Program-made: the position numbers and the translations under genes
Notes under the pieces: generated by a model
What the model was told of the DNA's origin: nothing
What the model saw: the letters and a program-made list of their open reading frames with translations, nothing else
Databases searched by the model: none
Source: Betaproteobacteria bacterium
GTDB taxonomy: Bacteria; Pseudomonadota; Gammaproteobacteria; Burkholderiales; Rhodocyclaceae
Length of the DNA: 64,000 nt
NCBI GenBank assembly: GCA_016705475.1
Contig: JADIYD010000008.1
Coordinates: 62,001-126,000 of the forward strand
Reading direction: 5' to 3'
In this document: in pieces, positions 9,493-17,766 of the stretch
How the letters are laid out: each line of letters opens with the position of its first letter
Position numbering within the stretch: the stretch's first letter is position 1

Positions 9493-9903
9493 ATGCGCCG
9501 CTTTATAATTTTCCTCCTGATTGCCTGCCTGCCAGGTCTGTCCCTGGCGGAGGAGGCGCTCGCCTTCATTGCTTACGGAGGTCTACCCAAGACGGAGCAG
9601 TCGGCACTGCAACGCCTCTATACGGGGCGCGTGGTTTCGATTGGCGATCAGGTTGCAACGCCCGTCAATTACCCGGTGGGGCACCCGTTACGTGAGCGGT
9701 TTTTGGCCGCGATCATGGCGCAGAGTGAAGAGCAATACACCGGCTACTGGCTGGTTCGCCGCTACGTTGGCAAAGGTGCGCCTCCGCAGGTGCTGCCGGA
9801 TGTCGATGCTGTTGTGGGATATGTTATGACGACGCCGGGTGCTGTTGGTTATGTTCCCGCATCAAAAGTGCCGCCGGGTGCCAACGTGATTTTCAAGCGT
9901 TAA
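9493..9903 (+). CDS. Small periplasmic phosphate-binding-like (PstS family) protein
   Basis: This 136-residue exported protein has a clear signal peptide (RRFIIFLLIACLPGLSLA). The rest looks like half of a PstS-type substrate-binding fold: LQRLYTGRVVSIGDQV, then NYPVGHPLRERFLAAI, a YTGYW..RRYVG segment and a final GAVGYVP motif. Proteins of this size occur in proteobacteria beside sensor kinases and porins, with no transporter genes nearby. A role as a ligand-binding partner of the kinase sensor domain is possible but is inference. Start ATG 9493 is preferred; a TTG lies one codon upstream. Confidence 0.72.
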   Translation: MRRFIIFLLIACLPGLSLAEEALAFIAYGGLPKTEQSALQRLYTGRVVSIGDQVATPVNYPVGHPLRERFLAAIMAQSEEQYTGYWLVRRYVGKGAPPQVLPDVDAVVGYVMTTPGAVGYVPASKVPPGANVIFKR

Positions 9904-9949
9904 CTCGCTAGCTTTTTTTTGCCGGAGTGATAAGCTGAACCCGTGTTGT

Positions 9950-10143
9950 GGTTTGTAGCGAGCCCGGCACTCAGTGGTAGTACCCGCTACGCTGCTGGAG
10001 ATTCTATGGCAGGTTTCAATAGAAGTTTTCTTGAGATTACCGTGTAGTACTCCGTAACGGCGAATAGCCGAATGCCCCAGCCGAAAGAGCCGGGGTTGCA
10101 GTAAACGAAGCCCGTGCCTGAAACGCATGGGCTTCACTTTTTG
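9950..10143 (+). ncRNA. Candidate structured small RNA
   Basis: Between the PstS-like gene and ridA there is no convincing ORF, but five hairpins follow one another: GTAGCG 9955-9960 with CGCTAC 9985-9990; TTCTAT 10002-10007 with ATAGAA 10019-10024; CGGC 10058-10061 with GCCG 10067-10070; CCCC 10075-10078 with GGGG 10092-10095; and the terminator at 10107-10135. This suggests a transcript of about 190 nt, or a long structured leader of ridA. It does not match 6S RNA, tmRNA, SRP RNA or riboswitch motifs that I know. No clear promoter was identified. Confidence 0.4.
10107..10142 (+). terminator. Rho-independent terminator after the candidate RNA
   Basis: Stem GAAGCCCGTGC (10107-10117) pairs with GCATGGGCTTC (10125-10135) around a 7-nt loop, with one wobble/mismatch, followed by a T run at 10138-10142. 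It lies only 12 bp before the ridA start, so it would end transcription before ridA or act as an attenuator. Confidence 0.7.
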
Positions 10144-10154
10144 TAGGGCTGAAA

Positions 10155-10508
10155 ATGTCGATTCAACGTCATGGCACGACGCGCCGCTATTCCGACAGCG
10201 TTGTTTACGCAGGCACCGTTTATCTCGTCGAGGTGCCGGCCAATCTCGAGGCCAACATTACGGCTCAGACCGAAAACCTCCTGGCCAGCATAGACCGGCT
10301 GCTTGCCCAGGCTGGCAGCGACAAGTCGCACTTGTTGATGGTCACGATCTATCTGGCCGACATGGCTGATTACGATGCGATGAACGCGGTATGGGATGCC
10401 TGGGTGCCGGAAGGCCATGCACCGACGCGCGCCTGCGTTCAGGCGAAGTTGGCGAATGCCAAATATCGTGTGGAAATGGCGTTGACCGCAGCAGTCGTTC
10501 AGGCCTGA
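10155..10508 (+). CDS. RidA family protein (YjgF/YER057c/UK114)
   Basis: This 117-residue cytoplasmic protein has the RidA fold. Members form trimers and hydrolyse reactive enamine/imine intermediates or have related housekeeping roles. Visible features are the early YSDSVVYAGTVYLVE strand pair, the helix with NITAQTENLLASIDRLLAQAG, the MVTIYLADMADYDAMNAVWDAW segment, and APTRACVQAKLA, which holds the conserved arginine of the active-site region. Length is slightly under the usual 125-130. It is convergent with the YkgJ-like gene and overlaps it by 10 bp at the 3' ends. Confidence 0.9.
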   Translation: MSIQRHGTTRRYSDSVVYAGTVYLVEVPANLEANITAQTENLLASIDRLLAQAGSDKSHLLMVTIYLADMADYDAMNAVWDAWVPEGHAPTRACVQAKLANAKYRVEMALTAAVVQA

Positions 10509-10852
10509 ACGTCGGCGCTGCAGTCGCAGCCTTTGCCGGCCGCTATCCAGCGGGCGAGTAGCTGTTGGGCAATGGGTTCGGCGCTTGCCGGAAGCAGGCT
10601 GAGATAAGTTCGCGGATTGACCAGCAGACCACAGTGATAGCGTTGTTCTGCGTCTGACCACTGTAGCGCCGGGCACGGCCCCTTGGTTTGCAGGAAGCGC
10701 AGGCGGGCGGCCGGGCAGGTTTCCAGCGCGCAGCACACGCCGCAGCCATTGCAGGCCTGGCCTTCGGCGGGTTTTGCCGGCGCCGCGCTGTGGAGATGAA
10801 TCGTTTGCTCTTTCACGTTGCGTAATGAACCATGTCTGGCCGAATTGATCAA
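10499..10852 (-). CDS. YkgJ-like cysteine-cluster (Zn/Fe-chelating) protein
   Basis: This is a 117-residue small cytoplasmic protein with the CxxCGxCC pattern of the YkgJ family (CNGCGVCCALETCPA). More cysteines follow in GPCPAL, YHCGLL and the tail GKGCDC. The cluster is proposed to bind zinc or iron, and the function is not established in the family. The start is uncertain: ATG 10852 gives MINSARHGS, and an internal GTG (VKEQT) would be about 14 codons shorter. It overlaps the convergent ridA gene by 10 bp. Confidence 0.85.
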   Translation of the reverse strand: MINSARHGSLRNVKEQTIHLHSAAPAKPAEGQACNGCGVCCALETCPAARLRFLQTKGPCPALQWSDAEQRYHCGLLVNPRTYLSLLPASAEPIAQQLLARWIAAGKGCDCSADVQA

Positions 10853-10879
10853 ACTGCTGCGATTTATTGAAAGGAGAAC

Positions 10880-11008
10880 ATGATGACCAAACTGATATCC
10901 GCATTGCTGGCTTCGGTGTTTGCCCTCACAAGCGTTTCTGCCCTGGCGTGTGGCGACAAGGCGAAAGATGAAAAGCAGATGAGCACGCCGGCCAAGCCCA
11001 AGGTCTAA
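10880..11008 (+). CDS. Small secreted protein, 42 residues
   Basis: A short ORF reads MMTKLISALLASVFALTSVS and then ALACGDKAKDEKQMSTPAKPKV. A strong AAGGAGA ribosome-binding site sits 5-7 bp before ATG 10880, and a terminator follows 19 bp after the stop. The N terminus is a good signal peptide with a likely cut after ALA; a single cysteine two residues beyond might alternatively suggest a lipoprotein, though the lipobox is imperfect. The mature part is about 20 charged, Lys/Pro-rich residues. Function unknown; no relatives recognised. Confidence 0.65.
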   Translation: MMTKLISALLASVFALTSVSALACGDKAKDEKQMSTPAKPKV

Positions 11009-11026
11009 GCAGTTATCTACAGCCTG

Positions 11027-11055
11027 CAGGCGGCTTCGGTCGCCTGTTTGCTTTT
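11027..11055 (+). terminator. Rho-independent terminator after the small secreted protein gene
   Basis: Stem CAGGCGGC pairs with GTCGCCTG around a stable TTCG tetraloop (11027-11046), followed by TTTGCTTTT. It abuts the 3' end of the convergent M23 peptidase gene. Confidence 0.75.
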
Positions 11056-11869
11056 ACGGCCTGGAGAGGAACAGTTCCGGGTCGACAGGGGTGTTGTTGA
11101 GAATCACCGCCCAGTGCAAATGCGGACCGGTCACCCGACCGGTGGCGCCGACGGCACCGAGCGTTTCTCCCTTTTTGATTAACTGGCCGGCGCGTACATC
11201 GGTGCGCGAAAGGTGCATGTAGGCCGTGATGAGCCCCTGGCCATGGTCGATGAAAACGGTGTTGCCGTTGAAAAAATAATCGCCGACATTGGCGACGACG
11301 CCGTCGGCGGGCGCGGTGACCGGTGCGCCGGTGCCGACAGCGACATCGAGGCCGGCATGCGGGTTGCGCGGCAGGCCATTGAAGGTGCGGCGCAGGCCGA
11401 AGCGGGAAGAGAGCGGGCCCTTGGCTGGTAGGGCGAAGTCGGTGGCCGGGGGCGTGCCGGAAAAGCGGCGCTTGATGGCCTCGGTGACTTCTTTTTCGCG
11501 CTCGATTCTGGCGAGGTCATCGGGGTTGGGTTCGACCTTGCGTTTGTCCTTGATGGTCAGGCGCTGTTCCGGGTAATTCCTTATCTGGACACTGATTTGC
11601 CTGGCTTCCACGGTCAACCCGAAAAAAACGCTAATTTCGACATCGCCGGGCAGGGTGTCGAGCGGTATGCCGAGCAGGGCGAACCAGCGCCCGTTGTCGC
11701 GGACGACTGCAATCGGCTGTTCACCCCAGCGGGCGGTCGGGACCGTCTGGCTGACCGGGCCGAGATCGATGACGGCAATGCCACCCGGAACCGGTACATG
11801 TTTGGGCAGGGCGATGGCGCTGGTGGCGAAGCCCAGCAGAAAGGCGAAGACGAGGCGGTTGATTTTCAT
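11054..11869 (-). CDS. M23 family metallopeptidase (LytM-type)
   Basis: This is an exported protein of 271 residues with a signal peptide (MKINRLVFAFLLGFATSAIA). An N-terminal beta domain of about 120 residues is followed by a Lys/Glu-rich linker and a C-terminal LytM domain. Zinc-site and fold motifs are seen in order: NPHAGLDVAVGTGAPV (HxxxD), the GNTVFIDHGQGLITAYMHLS segment, and GPHLHWAVILN (HxH). It should act on peptidoglycan cross-bridges in the periplasm. I use ATG 11869, which overlaps the stop of the thioredoxin-like gene (ATGA); a longer frame to 11893 lacks a better signal. Repeat copy R2 lies in frame at 11608-11640 and encodes part of the N-terminal domain. Confidence 0.9.
   Translation of the reverse strand: MKINRLVFAFLLGFATSAIALPKHVPVPGGIAVIDLGPVSQTVPTARWGEQPIAVVRDNGRWFALLGIPLDTLPGDVEISVFFGLTVEARQISVQIRNYPEQRLTIKDKRKVEPNPDDLARIEREKEVTEAIKRRFSGTPPATDFALPAKGPLSSRFGLRRTFNGLPRNPHAGLDVAVGTGAPVTAPADGVVANVGDYFFNGNTVFIDHGQGLITAYMHLSRTDVRAGQLIKKGETLGAVGATGRVTGPHLHWAVILNNTPVDPELFLSRP
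11608..11640 (+). repeat. Dispersed element, copy R2 (inside the M23 peptidase gene)
   Basis: It starts CCACGGTCAACCCG and continues with an A run and CTAATTTCGA. It is the most diverged of the clear copies in its second half. The minus-strand gene reads through it as EISVFFGLTVEA, without a frame break. Confidence 0.55.
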
Positions 11870-12405
11870 GAGTGAAATTGGGTGGCCCACCACAAACGCA
11901 GGCGCAGCCCGATTTCGCTGGTGTAGCCGATTGAGGTGGTTTGAATGTTGCCATCGGGGCCGATGATGACGAAAGCAGGAACGCCCTGAAATCCGTACTC
12001 CCGGAAGATTTCGGCAGCTGGGTCGGCGATGGCCGGCCAGGCGTATTCACGTTGGCGCATGGTTTCGGCGACTTTTTCTGTGGGGCCGGATTGCATGGCG
12101 ACGGTGATGATTGGCCTGTCAGCGTTGATGTTGCTAATGGCGCCGGAGGTGACTTTGCACACGCCACACCAGTCGGCCCAGAAGTAAATCAATAACGCTT
12201 TGCCGGGATGTTGCTGGCGCCAGGCGGTGAGGTCGAAAGGCTGGCCGTCGATCAACTTTCCGGCAAAGTGCGGCGCCGGACCGCTCGGGGTGTTACGCAA
12301 CTGCCACGCCTGGAAGGCGGCAAAAAGGGCGACGAAAATGACCGCCTCAAGCGCCCAGCGGCGCCAGCGTGGCGCCGCTTTTCCGGCAGGGGTGGTATCG
12401 GTCAA
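11866..12405 (-). CDS. Membrane-anchored thioredoxin-like protein (TlpA/ScsD type)
   Basis: This 179-residue protein has a cytoplasmic N tail, one membrane segment (about 17-34) and a periplasmic thioredoxin fold. The redox motif is WCGVC in IYFWADWCGVCKVT, and the cis-proline loop is GVPAFVIIGPDG. The family reduces or oxidises periplasmic disulfides, for example in cytochrome maturation or metal tolerance; which one cannot be told here. It is 13 bp downstream of the YpfJ-like gene and translationally coupled (ATGA) to the M23 peptidase, so a shared envelope-maintenance operon is likely. Confidence 0.87.
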   Translation of the reverse strand: MTDTTPAGKAAPRWRRWALEAVIFVALFAAFQAWQLRNTPSGPAPHFAGKLIDGQPFDLTAWRQQHPGKALLIYFWADWCGVCKVTSGAISNINADRPIITVAMQSGPTEKVAETMRQREYAWPAIADPAAEIFREYGFQGVPAFVIIGPDGNIQTTSIGYTSEIGLRLRLWWATQFHS

Positions 12406-12418
12406 ACGGACGCCTTGG

Positions 12419-13297
12419 CTACAGGCGGTCGGCCTTGAAGGTGTTGCACTGGTTCATGTCGCCGGTTTCAAAACCTTTCCGGAACCAGCGGACGCGCTGC
12501 TCGGAGCTGCCGTGGGTAAAGCTTTCAGGCACGATGCGGCCCTGCGATTGCTGCTGCAGGCGGTCGTCGCCGATGGCCGAGGCGGCGGTCAGCGCGGCTT
12601 CGAGGTCGCCCGGTTCGAGCACGTTTTTCATGGTGTCGGTACGCTTGCCCCAGACGCCGGCCAGGCAGTCGGCCTGCAGTTCCATGCGCACGGACAGGGC
12701 ATTGCCCTCGCGCTCGCTGACGCGTTGCTTGGTCTGATGTACCTTGTCAGCGATGCCGAGCAGGTGCTGGACGTGGTGGCCGACCTCGTGGGCGATGACG
12801 TAGGCCTGGGCGAATTCGCCGGGGGCCTTGAAGCGCTCCTTGAGGTCGCGGTAGAAGGCGAGGTCGATGTAAACCTTCTGGTCGCCCGGGCAGTAGAACG
12901 GGCCCATGGCTGACTGGCCGGTGCCGCAGGCGGTCGGTGTGGCGCCGGTGAACAGCACAAGCTTGGGTTCCTGATACTGGCGGCCGTTGGCGCGGAAAAC
13001 CTCGTTCCATGTGTCTTCGGTCGAGGCCAGAACCTTGGAGACGAATTTCGCCATCTGGTCGTCGGCCGGCGGGCGATGCGCGGCCGGCGCACTTTGCTCG
13101 ATGGCCGGCAGGCCGCCACCGCTCAGCATGTTGAGCACGGTCAGCGGATTGACGCCAAGAAAATAGCTGGCGACCAGCGCGATGGCGATGGTGCCCAAAC
13201 CCATGCGGCCGCCGCCCAGACGCAAGCCGCCGCCGCCCATGCCACTGCCGCGTCGGTCTTCGAGGTTGTCGCTTTCGCGTTGGTCATCCATGCGCAT
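12419..13297 (-). CDS. Neutral zinc metallopeptidase (YpfJ family)
   Basis: This 292-residue protein has an N-terminal Gly/Arg-rich cytoplasmic tail, one membrane helix at about 33-52 (LGTIAIALVASYFLGV) and a periplasmic protease domain. The HExxH zinc motif is HEVGHHVQHLLG, and the expected downstream region contains ELQADCLAGVWG, whose Glu/Asp act as the third ligand region. SSEQRVRWFRKGFETGD near the end is also typical. Length matches the family (about 290). The substrates are unknown. It leads a minus-strand run with the thioredoxin-like and M23 genes. Confidence 0.9.
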   Translation of the reverse strand: MRMDDQRESDNLEDRRGSGMGGGGLRLGGGRMGLGTIAIALVASYFLGVNPLTVLNMLSGGGLPAIEQSAPAAHRPPADDQMAKFVSKVLASTEDTWNEVFRANGRQYQEPKLVLFTGATPTACGTGQSAMGPFYCPGDQKVYIDLAFYRDLKERFKAPGEFAQAYVIAHEVGHHVQHLLGIADKVHQTKQRVSEREGNALSVRMELQADCLAGVWGKRTDTMKNVLEPGDLEAALTAASAIGDDRLQQQSQGRIVPESFTHGSSEQRVRWFRKGFETGDMNQCNTFKADRL

Positions 13298-13309
13298 GGC
13301 GGTTATTCC

Positions 13310-14122
13310 TTAACGGTATTGATTGATGGCGTCGCGGGTTTCGAGCGCGACCTTGCGGGCGGCCGCGGCAAAGCCTTCGTCCTTGCCGGCGTAGAGAATG
13401 GCACGCGAGGAGTTGATCATCAAGCCGGTGGCATTGGCTGTCCGGCCGGCTTTGACGGTCGCTTCGATGTCGCCGCCCTGGGCGCCGATGCCCGGCACGA
13501 GTAGTGGTACATCGCCGACGATGGCGCGGACACGGGCGATTTCGGCCGGGAAGGTGGCGCCGACGACGAGGCTGATCTGGCCCGAAGTATTCCATTCGTG
13601 CGCGGCAAGACGGGCCACGCGCTCATACAATTTTTCACCATTCGTTTCGAGAAACTGCAGGTCGGAGCCACCCGGGTTGGAGGTGCGGCAGAGCAGAATG
13701 ACGCCCTTGTCCGGGTAGGCCAGGTAGGGTTCGACCGAATCGCGGCCCATGTACGGGTTGACCGTGACGGCGTCGGCCTTGTAGCGCTCGAAAGCCTCGA
13801 CGGCGTATTGCTCGGCTGTGGAGCCGATGTCGCCGCGTTTGGAGTCGAGAATGACCGGGATGCCGGGGTGCTTTTCGTGGATGTGGGCGATCAGTGCTTC
13901 GAGCTGGTCTTCGGCGCGGCGGGCGGCGAAGTAGGCGATTTGCGGCTTGAAGGAGCAGACCAGATCCGCCGTGGCATCGACGATGGCGGCGCAGAACTCG
14001 AAGATGGCGTCGTCGCGGCCCTTGAGGTGGGCGGGAAACTTGGCCGGATCGGGGTCGAGGCCGACGCAGAGGAGGGAGTTGTTCTTTTGCCAGGCGGCAG
14101 CCAGTTGCTTGATGAAGGTCAT
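13310..14122 (-). CDS. pyrF: Orotidine 5'-phosphate decarboxylase, type 2
   Basis: This 270-residue cytoplasmic enzyme makes UMP from OMP, the last step of pyrimidine synthesis. The catalytic loop is [18 protein letters not shown], containing the K and D residues of the DxKxxDI signature. Length about 270 and the early [13 protein letters not shown] mark the bacterial type 2 form rather than the 230-residue E. coli form. Its start overlaps the stop of the methylase gene by 4 bp (ATGA), so both are probably expressed together although unrelated in function. Confidence 0.95.
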   Translation of the reverse strand: MTFIKQLAAAWQKNNSLLCVGLDPDPAKFPAHLKGRDDAIFEFCAAIVDATADLVCSFKPQIAYFAARRAEDQLEALIAHIHEKHPGIPVILDSKRGDIGSTAEQYAVEAFERYKADAVTVNPYMGRDSVEPYLAYPDKGVILLCRTSNPGGSDLQFLETNGEKLYERVARLAAHEWNTSGQISLVVGATFPAEIARVRAIVGDVPLLVPGIGAQGGDIEATVKAGRTANATGLMINSSRAILYAGKDEGFAAAARKVALETRDAINQYR

Positions 14123-15303
14123 GCGACGTCCTTGTGCTTTTCAGACGGTAAATAACGGGAGAATTTTTCCGGCAGCAGGCAGTTCTGCAGGCTGCGCTGG
14201 GTGAACAGGAAGCGGCCGTCGCAGACGAAGCCGAGTTGCTGCCAGTCGACTTCCTTGTTGAGCATCATCGTGCATTCGATGAGGTCGCGGCGGGCGATGC
14301 GATGGTTCTTCGGAAACAGGGCGAGGATGGCGCCGTCGAAGCTGTGGCAGTCGTGCAGGAAGAAAGGCTCCGGCTTGCGTGTGCGGCCATTGACGTAGAT
14401 GCGTGGCAGTTCGCTGACCGGGAAGGCGCGGCCCCATTGCCACCAGTTGCGCTCGTCGAACGCCTTGACGCGGCGGACGAGCAGTTCATCCTTGTGTTTG
14501 TCGAGATGCGGATGTTTGATGCCGTAAAGCATGCGGCGTGTGGTGCCGGTTTCCACCGTCTTCGAGAACACGAACTCCATGTTGCCCTTGGGGTGCGTGT
14601 AGATGTGGTCGGCCCCGGAGACGGCGCCAACCTTGACAGCAAACACGTCGGCGAAACGCAGGCTGTGATCGTCGCGCAGGAACATGAGCTGACCATCAGC
14701 TTCGACGAAGCGCCGGCCATCGGCCATCCGTCTATCCTTGCGCCCCTTTTCGAAGCGGAAGATGGCGCAATTGGGGGTGGCTCCATCGAAGACGCGAACG
14801 TCGCCGGTTTCGTAAAAGTGCGTGATGCTGCCCTGCTCGAATAGCCAGGCGTTGAGCTTCTTGGCAGCGGTCAGTTTGATGAATTCGCGCGGCACGATAA
14901 AGACCAGTTCGCCGCCCGGCTTGAGGTGGCGGATGCACTTTTCGATGAAGAACAGGAAAAGGTTGCTGCGCGCGTCGAACAAATCCGATTTCAGCCGTTT
15001 TTTCGTGTTGACCGTGACATCCTGAAAACGGACGTAGGGCGGGTTACCGACGATGCTGTCGAACTGCTCGCTGAGCGGGAAATCGAAAAAGTCGCGAACC
15101 AGGGCGCCTTCTGGAGCGACGCTGGGGTCGACTTCGATGCCGACGCAGTCGGCCTGGCGGGACTTCAGCTCGTTGAAGAAGGCGCCGTCACCGGCCGACG
15201 GCTCCAGCGTCCGGCCCTTGTTCGAACAAAGGTCGAGCATGAAGGCCACCACATTGGGCGGCGTGAAAACCTGGCCGAGTTGTTCGACGTCGCGCGCTGC
15301 CAC
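14119..15303 (-). CDS. Orphan adenine-specific DNA methyltransferase (gamma type)
   Basis: This 394-residue protein has N-terminal SAM-binding motifs: [17 protein letters not shown], then [12 protein letters not shown] (motif I) and GIEVDP. The catalytic NPPYVRF is near residue 95. The C-terminal half (about 190-390) is a target-recognition region. It resembles the N6-adenine methylases of Eco57I/TaqI-like type. No endonuclease gene is beside it, so it looks like a solitary methylase, or a rRNA/tRNA-modifying relative. It lies between DUF924 and pyrF and is coupled to pyrF. Its recognition sequence cannot be predicted here. Confidence 0.85.
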   Translation of the reverse strand: MAARDVEQLGQVFTPPNVVAFMLDLCSNKGRTLEPSAGDGAFFNELKSRQADCVGIEVDPSVAPEGALVRDFFDFPLSEQFDSIVGNPPYVRFQDVTVNTKKRLKSDLFDARSNLFLFFIEKCIRHLKPGGELVFIVPREFIKLTAAKKLNAWLFEQGSITHFYETGDVRVFDGATPNCAIFRFEKGRKDRRMADGRRFVEADGQLMFLRDDHSLRFADVFAVKVGAVSGADHIYTHPKGNMEFVFSKTVETGTTRRMLYGIKHPHLDKHKDELLVRRVKAFDERNWWQWGRAFPVSELPRIYVNGRTRKPEPFFLHDCHSFDGAILALFPKNHRIARRDLIECTMMLNKEVDWQQLGFVCDGRFLFTQRSLQNCLLPEKFSRYLPSEKHKDVA

Positions 15304-15308
15304 AGCGA

Positions 15309-15893
15309 TCAGAAGCCGCTGCCCGGCTGGGCCAGATAGTCGATTTCGGCGACGGTCGATGTCCGGCCCAAAGCGGCGTTGCGATGTGGGAAACGCCCAA
15401 AGCGGACGATCACGTCCCGGTGACGATGGGCGTAATCGAGATAGGACGCTGCTTCGTGATGCTCGTCGGCGAGAGCAGCGAATAATGCGATGGAGCGGTC
15501 CTGGTCGGCCAGCGACTCGCTGTGTTCAAACGGCAGATAGGCGAAGACACGCTGAACAGGCAGCAACTGGCGATCCAGGCCCTGTTCGACGACACGCCCG
15601 GCCAGCGCCAGGGCTGCAGCATCGCCGGCAAAGGCGCGAGCCGTGTTGCGAAAAAGATTGCGCGGAAACTGGTCGAGCAGGATGAACAGCGCCAGAACGC
15701 CTTGCGGAATGGCAGCCCAATCATCCCGTTGGCCAGCGATGGCGGCTTCCACCTCGGGCAGAAAACTGGCGCGAATCCGTGCGTCGAATGCGTCGTCCTT
15801 GCGAAACCAGGCGGCACGGGCCTGGCCGTAGTCGGCGGCGTCCGGCGCGCCGAACCAGAAGGCGAGAACGTCATCGACCATGGTCTGGTTCAT
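15309..15893 (-). CDS. DUF924 family protein
   Basis: This 194-residue protein starts at ATG 15893 (MNQTMVDDVLAFWFG), whose codon overlaps the glnS stop by one base. DUF924 hallmarks are visible: VLAFWFG near the start, WFRKDDAFDARIRASF, LALFILLDQFPRNLFRNTARAFA, and a FEHSESLADQDRS segment. The all-helical family resembles TPR folds. Its function is unknown, although it is widespread in proteobacteria. It is likely transcribed with glnS. Confidence 0.9.
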   Translation of the reverse strand: MNQTMVDDVLAFWFGAPDAADYGQARAAWFRKDDAFDARIRASFLPEVEAAIAGQRDDWAAIPQGVLALFILLDQFPRNLFRNTARAFAGDAAALALAGRVVEQGLDRQLLPVQRVFAYLPFEHSESLADQDRSIALFAALADEHHEAASYLDYAHRHRDVIVRFGRFPHRNAALGRTSTVAEIDYLAQPGSGF

Positions 15894-17722
15894 CAGCTCG
15901 CCTTGCCCCACGAATCCTTGAGCGTGACGGCCCGGTTGAAGACCGGGGCGCCCGGCTTCGAATCGACGCGGTCGGCGACGAAATAGCCGTGGCGCTCGAA
16001 CTGGAAGCGCTCTTCCGGCTTGGCGTCGCGAAGGCTGGGTTCAAGCTGGGCGGTGATGGTCCGAGCGGAATCGATGTTCATGTCGTCGAGGAAGTTGCGC
16101 TCCAGGTCGGGCGCATCGCCTTCGCGTCGGGCGCCGGGGGCGGGCACCTTGAACAGGCGCTCGTAGAGGCGGATTTCGGCGGCGTAGGATTGGGCCGCGG
16201 AGACCCAGTGCAGATTGCCCTTGACCTTGACGCTGTCGGCGCCCGGCGTGCCGGATTTGGTTTCGGGCAAATAATTGCAGTGGACCGCAACAACCTTGCC
16301 ATTTTCATCCTTGTCGCAGCCCGTGCATTCGACGACGTAGCCGTACTTGAGGCGGGCCATATTGCCGGGGAAGAGGCGGCGGAAGCCCTTGCTCGGGACT
16401 TCCATGAAGTCCTCGCCCTCGATCCACAGCTCGCGGCTGAACGGGATGCTGCGCTGGCCGAGTTCCGGATGCAGCGGGTGATTCGGCGCAAAGCACTCCT
16501 CGACCTGGCCTTCCGGGTAGTTATCGATGATGAGCCTGACCGGGTCGAGCACGGCGATGCGGCGCTGGTCGGACTCGTTCATGACTTCGCGCATGGCGTC
16601 TTCGAATAGCACGTAGTCGATTAGCGAATCGTTCTTGGTAACGCCAACGCGTTCCATGAACAGGCGGAAGCCGTCGGCCGAGTAGCCGCGGCGACGGGCG
16701 CCGACGAGGGTCGGCATGCGCGGATCGTCCCAGCCGGTGACGTGCTTTTCTTCGACGAGCTGGATGAGTTTGCGTTTGCTAAGAACCACGTAGGTCAGGT
16801 TGAGGCGCGAGAATTCGATCTGCTGCGGCAGTGGGCGCTGGAGCAGGCCGGCTTCGGCCAGACGTTCGAGCAGCCAGTCGTAGAACGGGCGCTGATCTTC
16901 GAACTCCAGCGTACAGATCGAATGCGTGATGTTTTCCAGCGCATCCTCGATCGGGTGCGCGAAGGTGTACATCGGGTAGACGCAATACTTGTCGCCCGTG
17001 TTGTGGTGCGTGGCATGGCGGATGCGATAGATGGCCGGGTCGCGCAGGTTGATGTTGGGCGCCGCCATGTCGATCCTGGCGCGCAGGATGTGAGCGCCAT
17101 CGGCGAATTCGCCGGCCTGCATGCGCTTGAACAGATCCATGTTCTCGGCGACTGAACGGTCGCGGAAAGGGGAGTTCTTGCCGGCTTGAGTCAGCGTGCC
17201 GCGATTGGCGCGCATTTCGTCGGCGCTCTGGCTATCGACGTAGGCGTGGCCTGCTGTAATCAGCGCCTCGGCGCATTGCAGCATCCAGTCGAAATAATTC
17301 GAGGCGTAGTAGAGGTTCGTTTCGCTATCCTGCTGCCATGAGCAGCCGAGCCATTTGACGGCGTCGATGATCGAATCGACATACTCCTGGTCTTCCTTCT
17401 CCGGGTTGGTGTCGTCGAAACGCAGATGGCAGCGGCCTCCGTATTGCTGGGCTAGGCCGAAATTGAGCAGGATCGATTTGGCATGGCCAAAATGCAGGTA
17501 GCCATTCGGCTCGGGCGGGAAGCGGGTGCGCAGCTTGGCAGAGTCGAGCGGGGCGGCGGCGTGATCGGCGGCGATGCCGGGATGGCCGGCCCAGTGGCGC
17601 TGGGCGTGCTTACCGGCGGCGAGGTCGGCTTCGACGATGTTCTTGATGAAATTGGCGGCGGGGGCCGGCGTGCTGGCGGGCTGGTTGGGGCTGCTCACGG
17701 TAAAACCTCTGATTTCAATCAC
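15893..17722 (-). CDS. glnS: Glutaminyl-tRNA synthetase
   Basis: This 609-residue class I enzyme attaches glutamine to tRNA-Gln. The HIGH-type motif is PNGYLHFGHAKS and the KMSKS-type motif is VVLSKRKL. The FDDTNPEKEDQEYVDSI stretch is the usual Rossmann-fold signature, and the C-terminal anticodon-binding beta-barrels fill about residues 370-609. It is some 55 residues longer than the E. coli protein, mainly at the N terminus (an Ala/Pro-rich stretch before FIKNIVEADL), so the true start could be a few codons downstream of ATG 17722. It is divergent from crcB with a 44-bp gap. Confidence 0.97.
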   Translation of the reverse strand: MIEIRGFTVSSPNQPASTPAPAANFIKNIVEADLAAGKHAQRHWAGHPGIAADHAAAPLDSAKLRTRFPPEPNGYLHFGHAKSILLNFGLAQQYGGRCHLRFDDTNPEKEDQEYVDSIIDAVKWLGCSWQQDSETNLYYASNYFDWMLQCAEALITAGHAYVDSQSADEMRANRGTLTQAGKNSPFRDRSVAENMDLFKRMQAGEFADGAHILRARIDMAAPNINLRDPAIYRIRHATHHNTGDKYCVYPMYTFAHPIEDALENITHSICTLEFEDQRPFYDWLLERLAEAGLLQRPLPQQIEFSRLNLTYVVLSKRKLIQLVEEKHVTGWDDPRMPTLVGARRRGYSADGFRLFMERVGVTKNDSLIDYVLFEDAMREVMNESDQRRIAVLDPVRLIIDNYPEGQVEECFAPNHPLHPELGQRSIPFSRELWIEGEDFMEVPSKGFRRLFPGNMARLKYGYVVECTGCDKDENGKVVAVHCNYLPETKSGTPGADSVKVKGNLHWVSAAQSYAAEIRLYERLFKVPAPGARREGDAPDLERNFLDDMNIDSARTITAQLEPSLRDAKPEERFQFERHGYFVADRVDSKPGAPVFNRAVTLKDSWGKAS

Positions 17723-17766
17723 GCCATTTTAACGGCTGGGGCCCTTAAACCGCTAAAATTCCCGGC

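Noticed and set aside
9965..9985. CTCAGTGGTAG resembles a tRNA D-arm.
   Set aside because: No T-arm (GGTTCRA), acceptor pairing or anticodon loop fits around it.
9950..10143. 6S RNA or a c-di-GMP riboswitch in this gap.
   Set aside because: The conserved 6S segments and the GEMM core are not seen; only a general structured-RNA call is kept.
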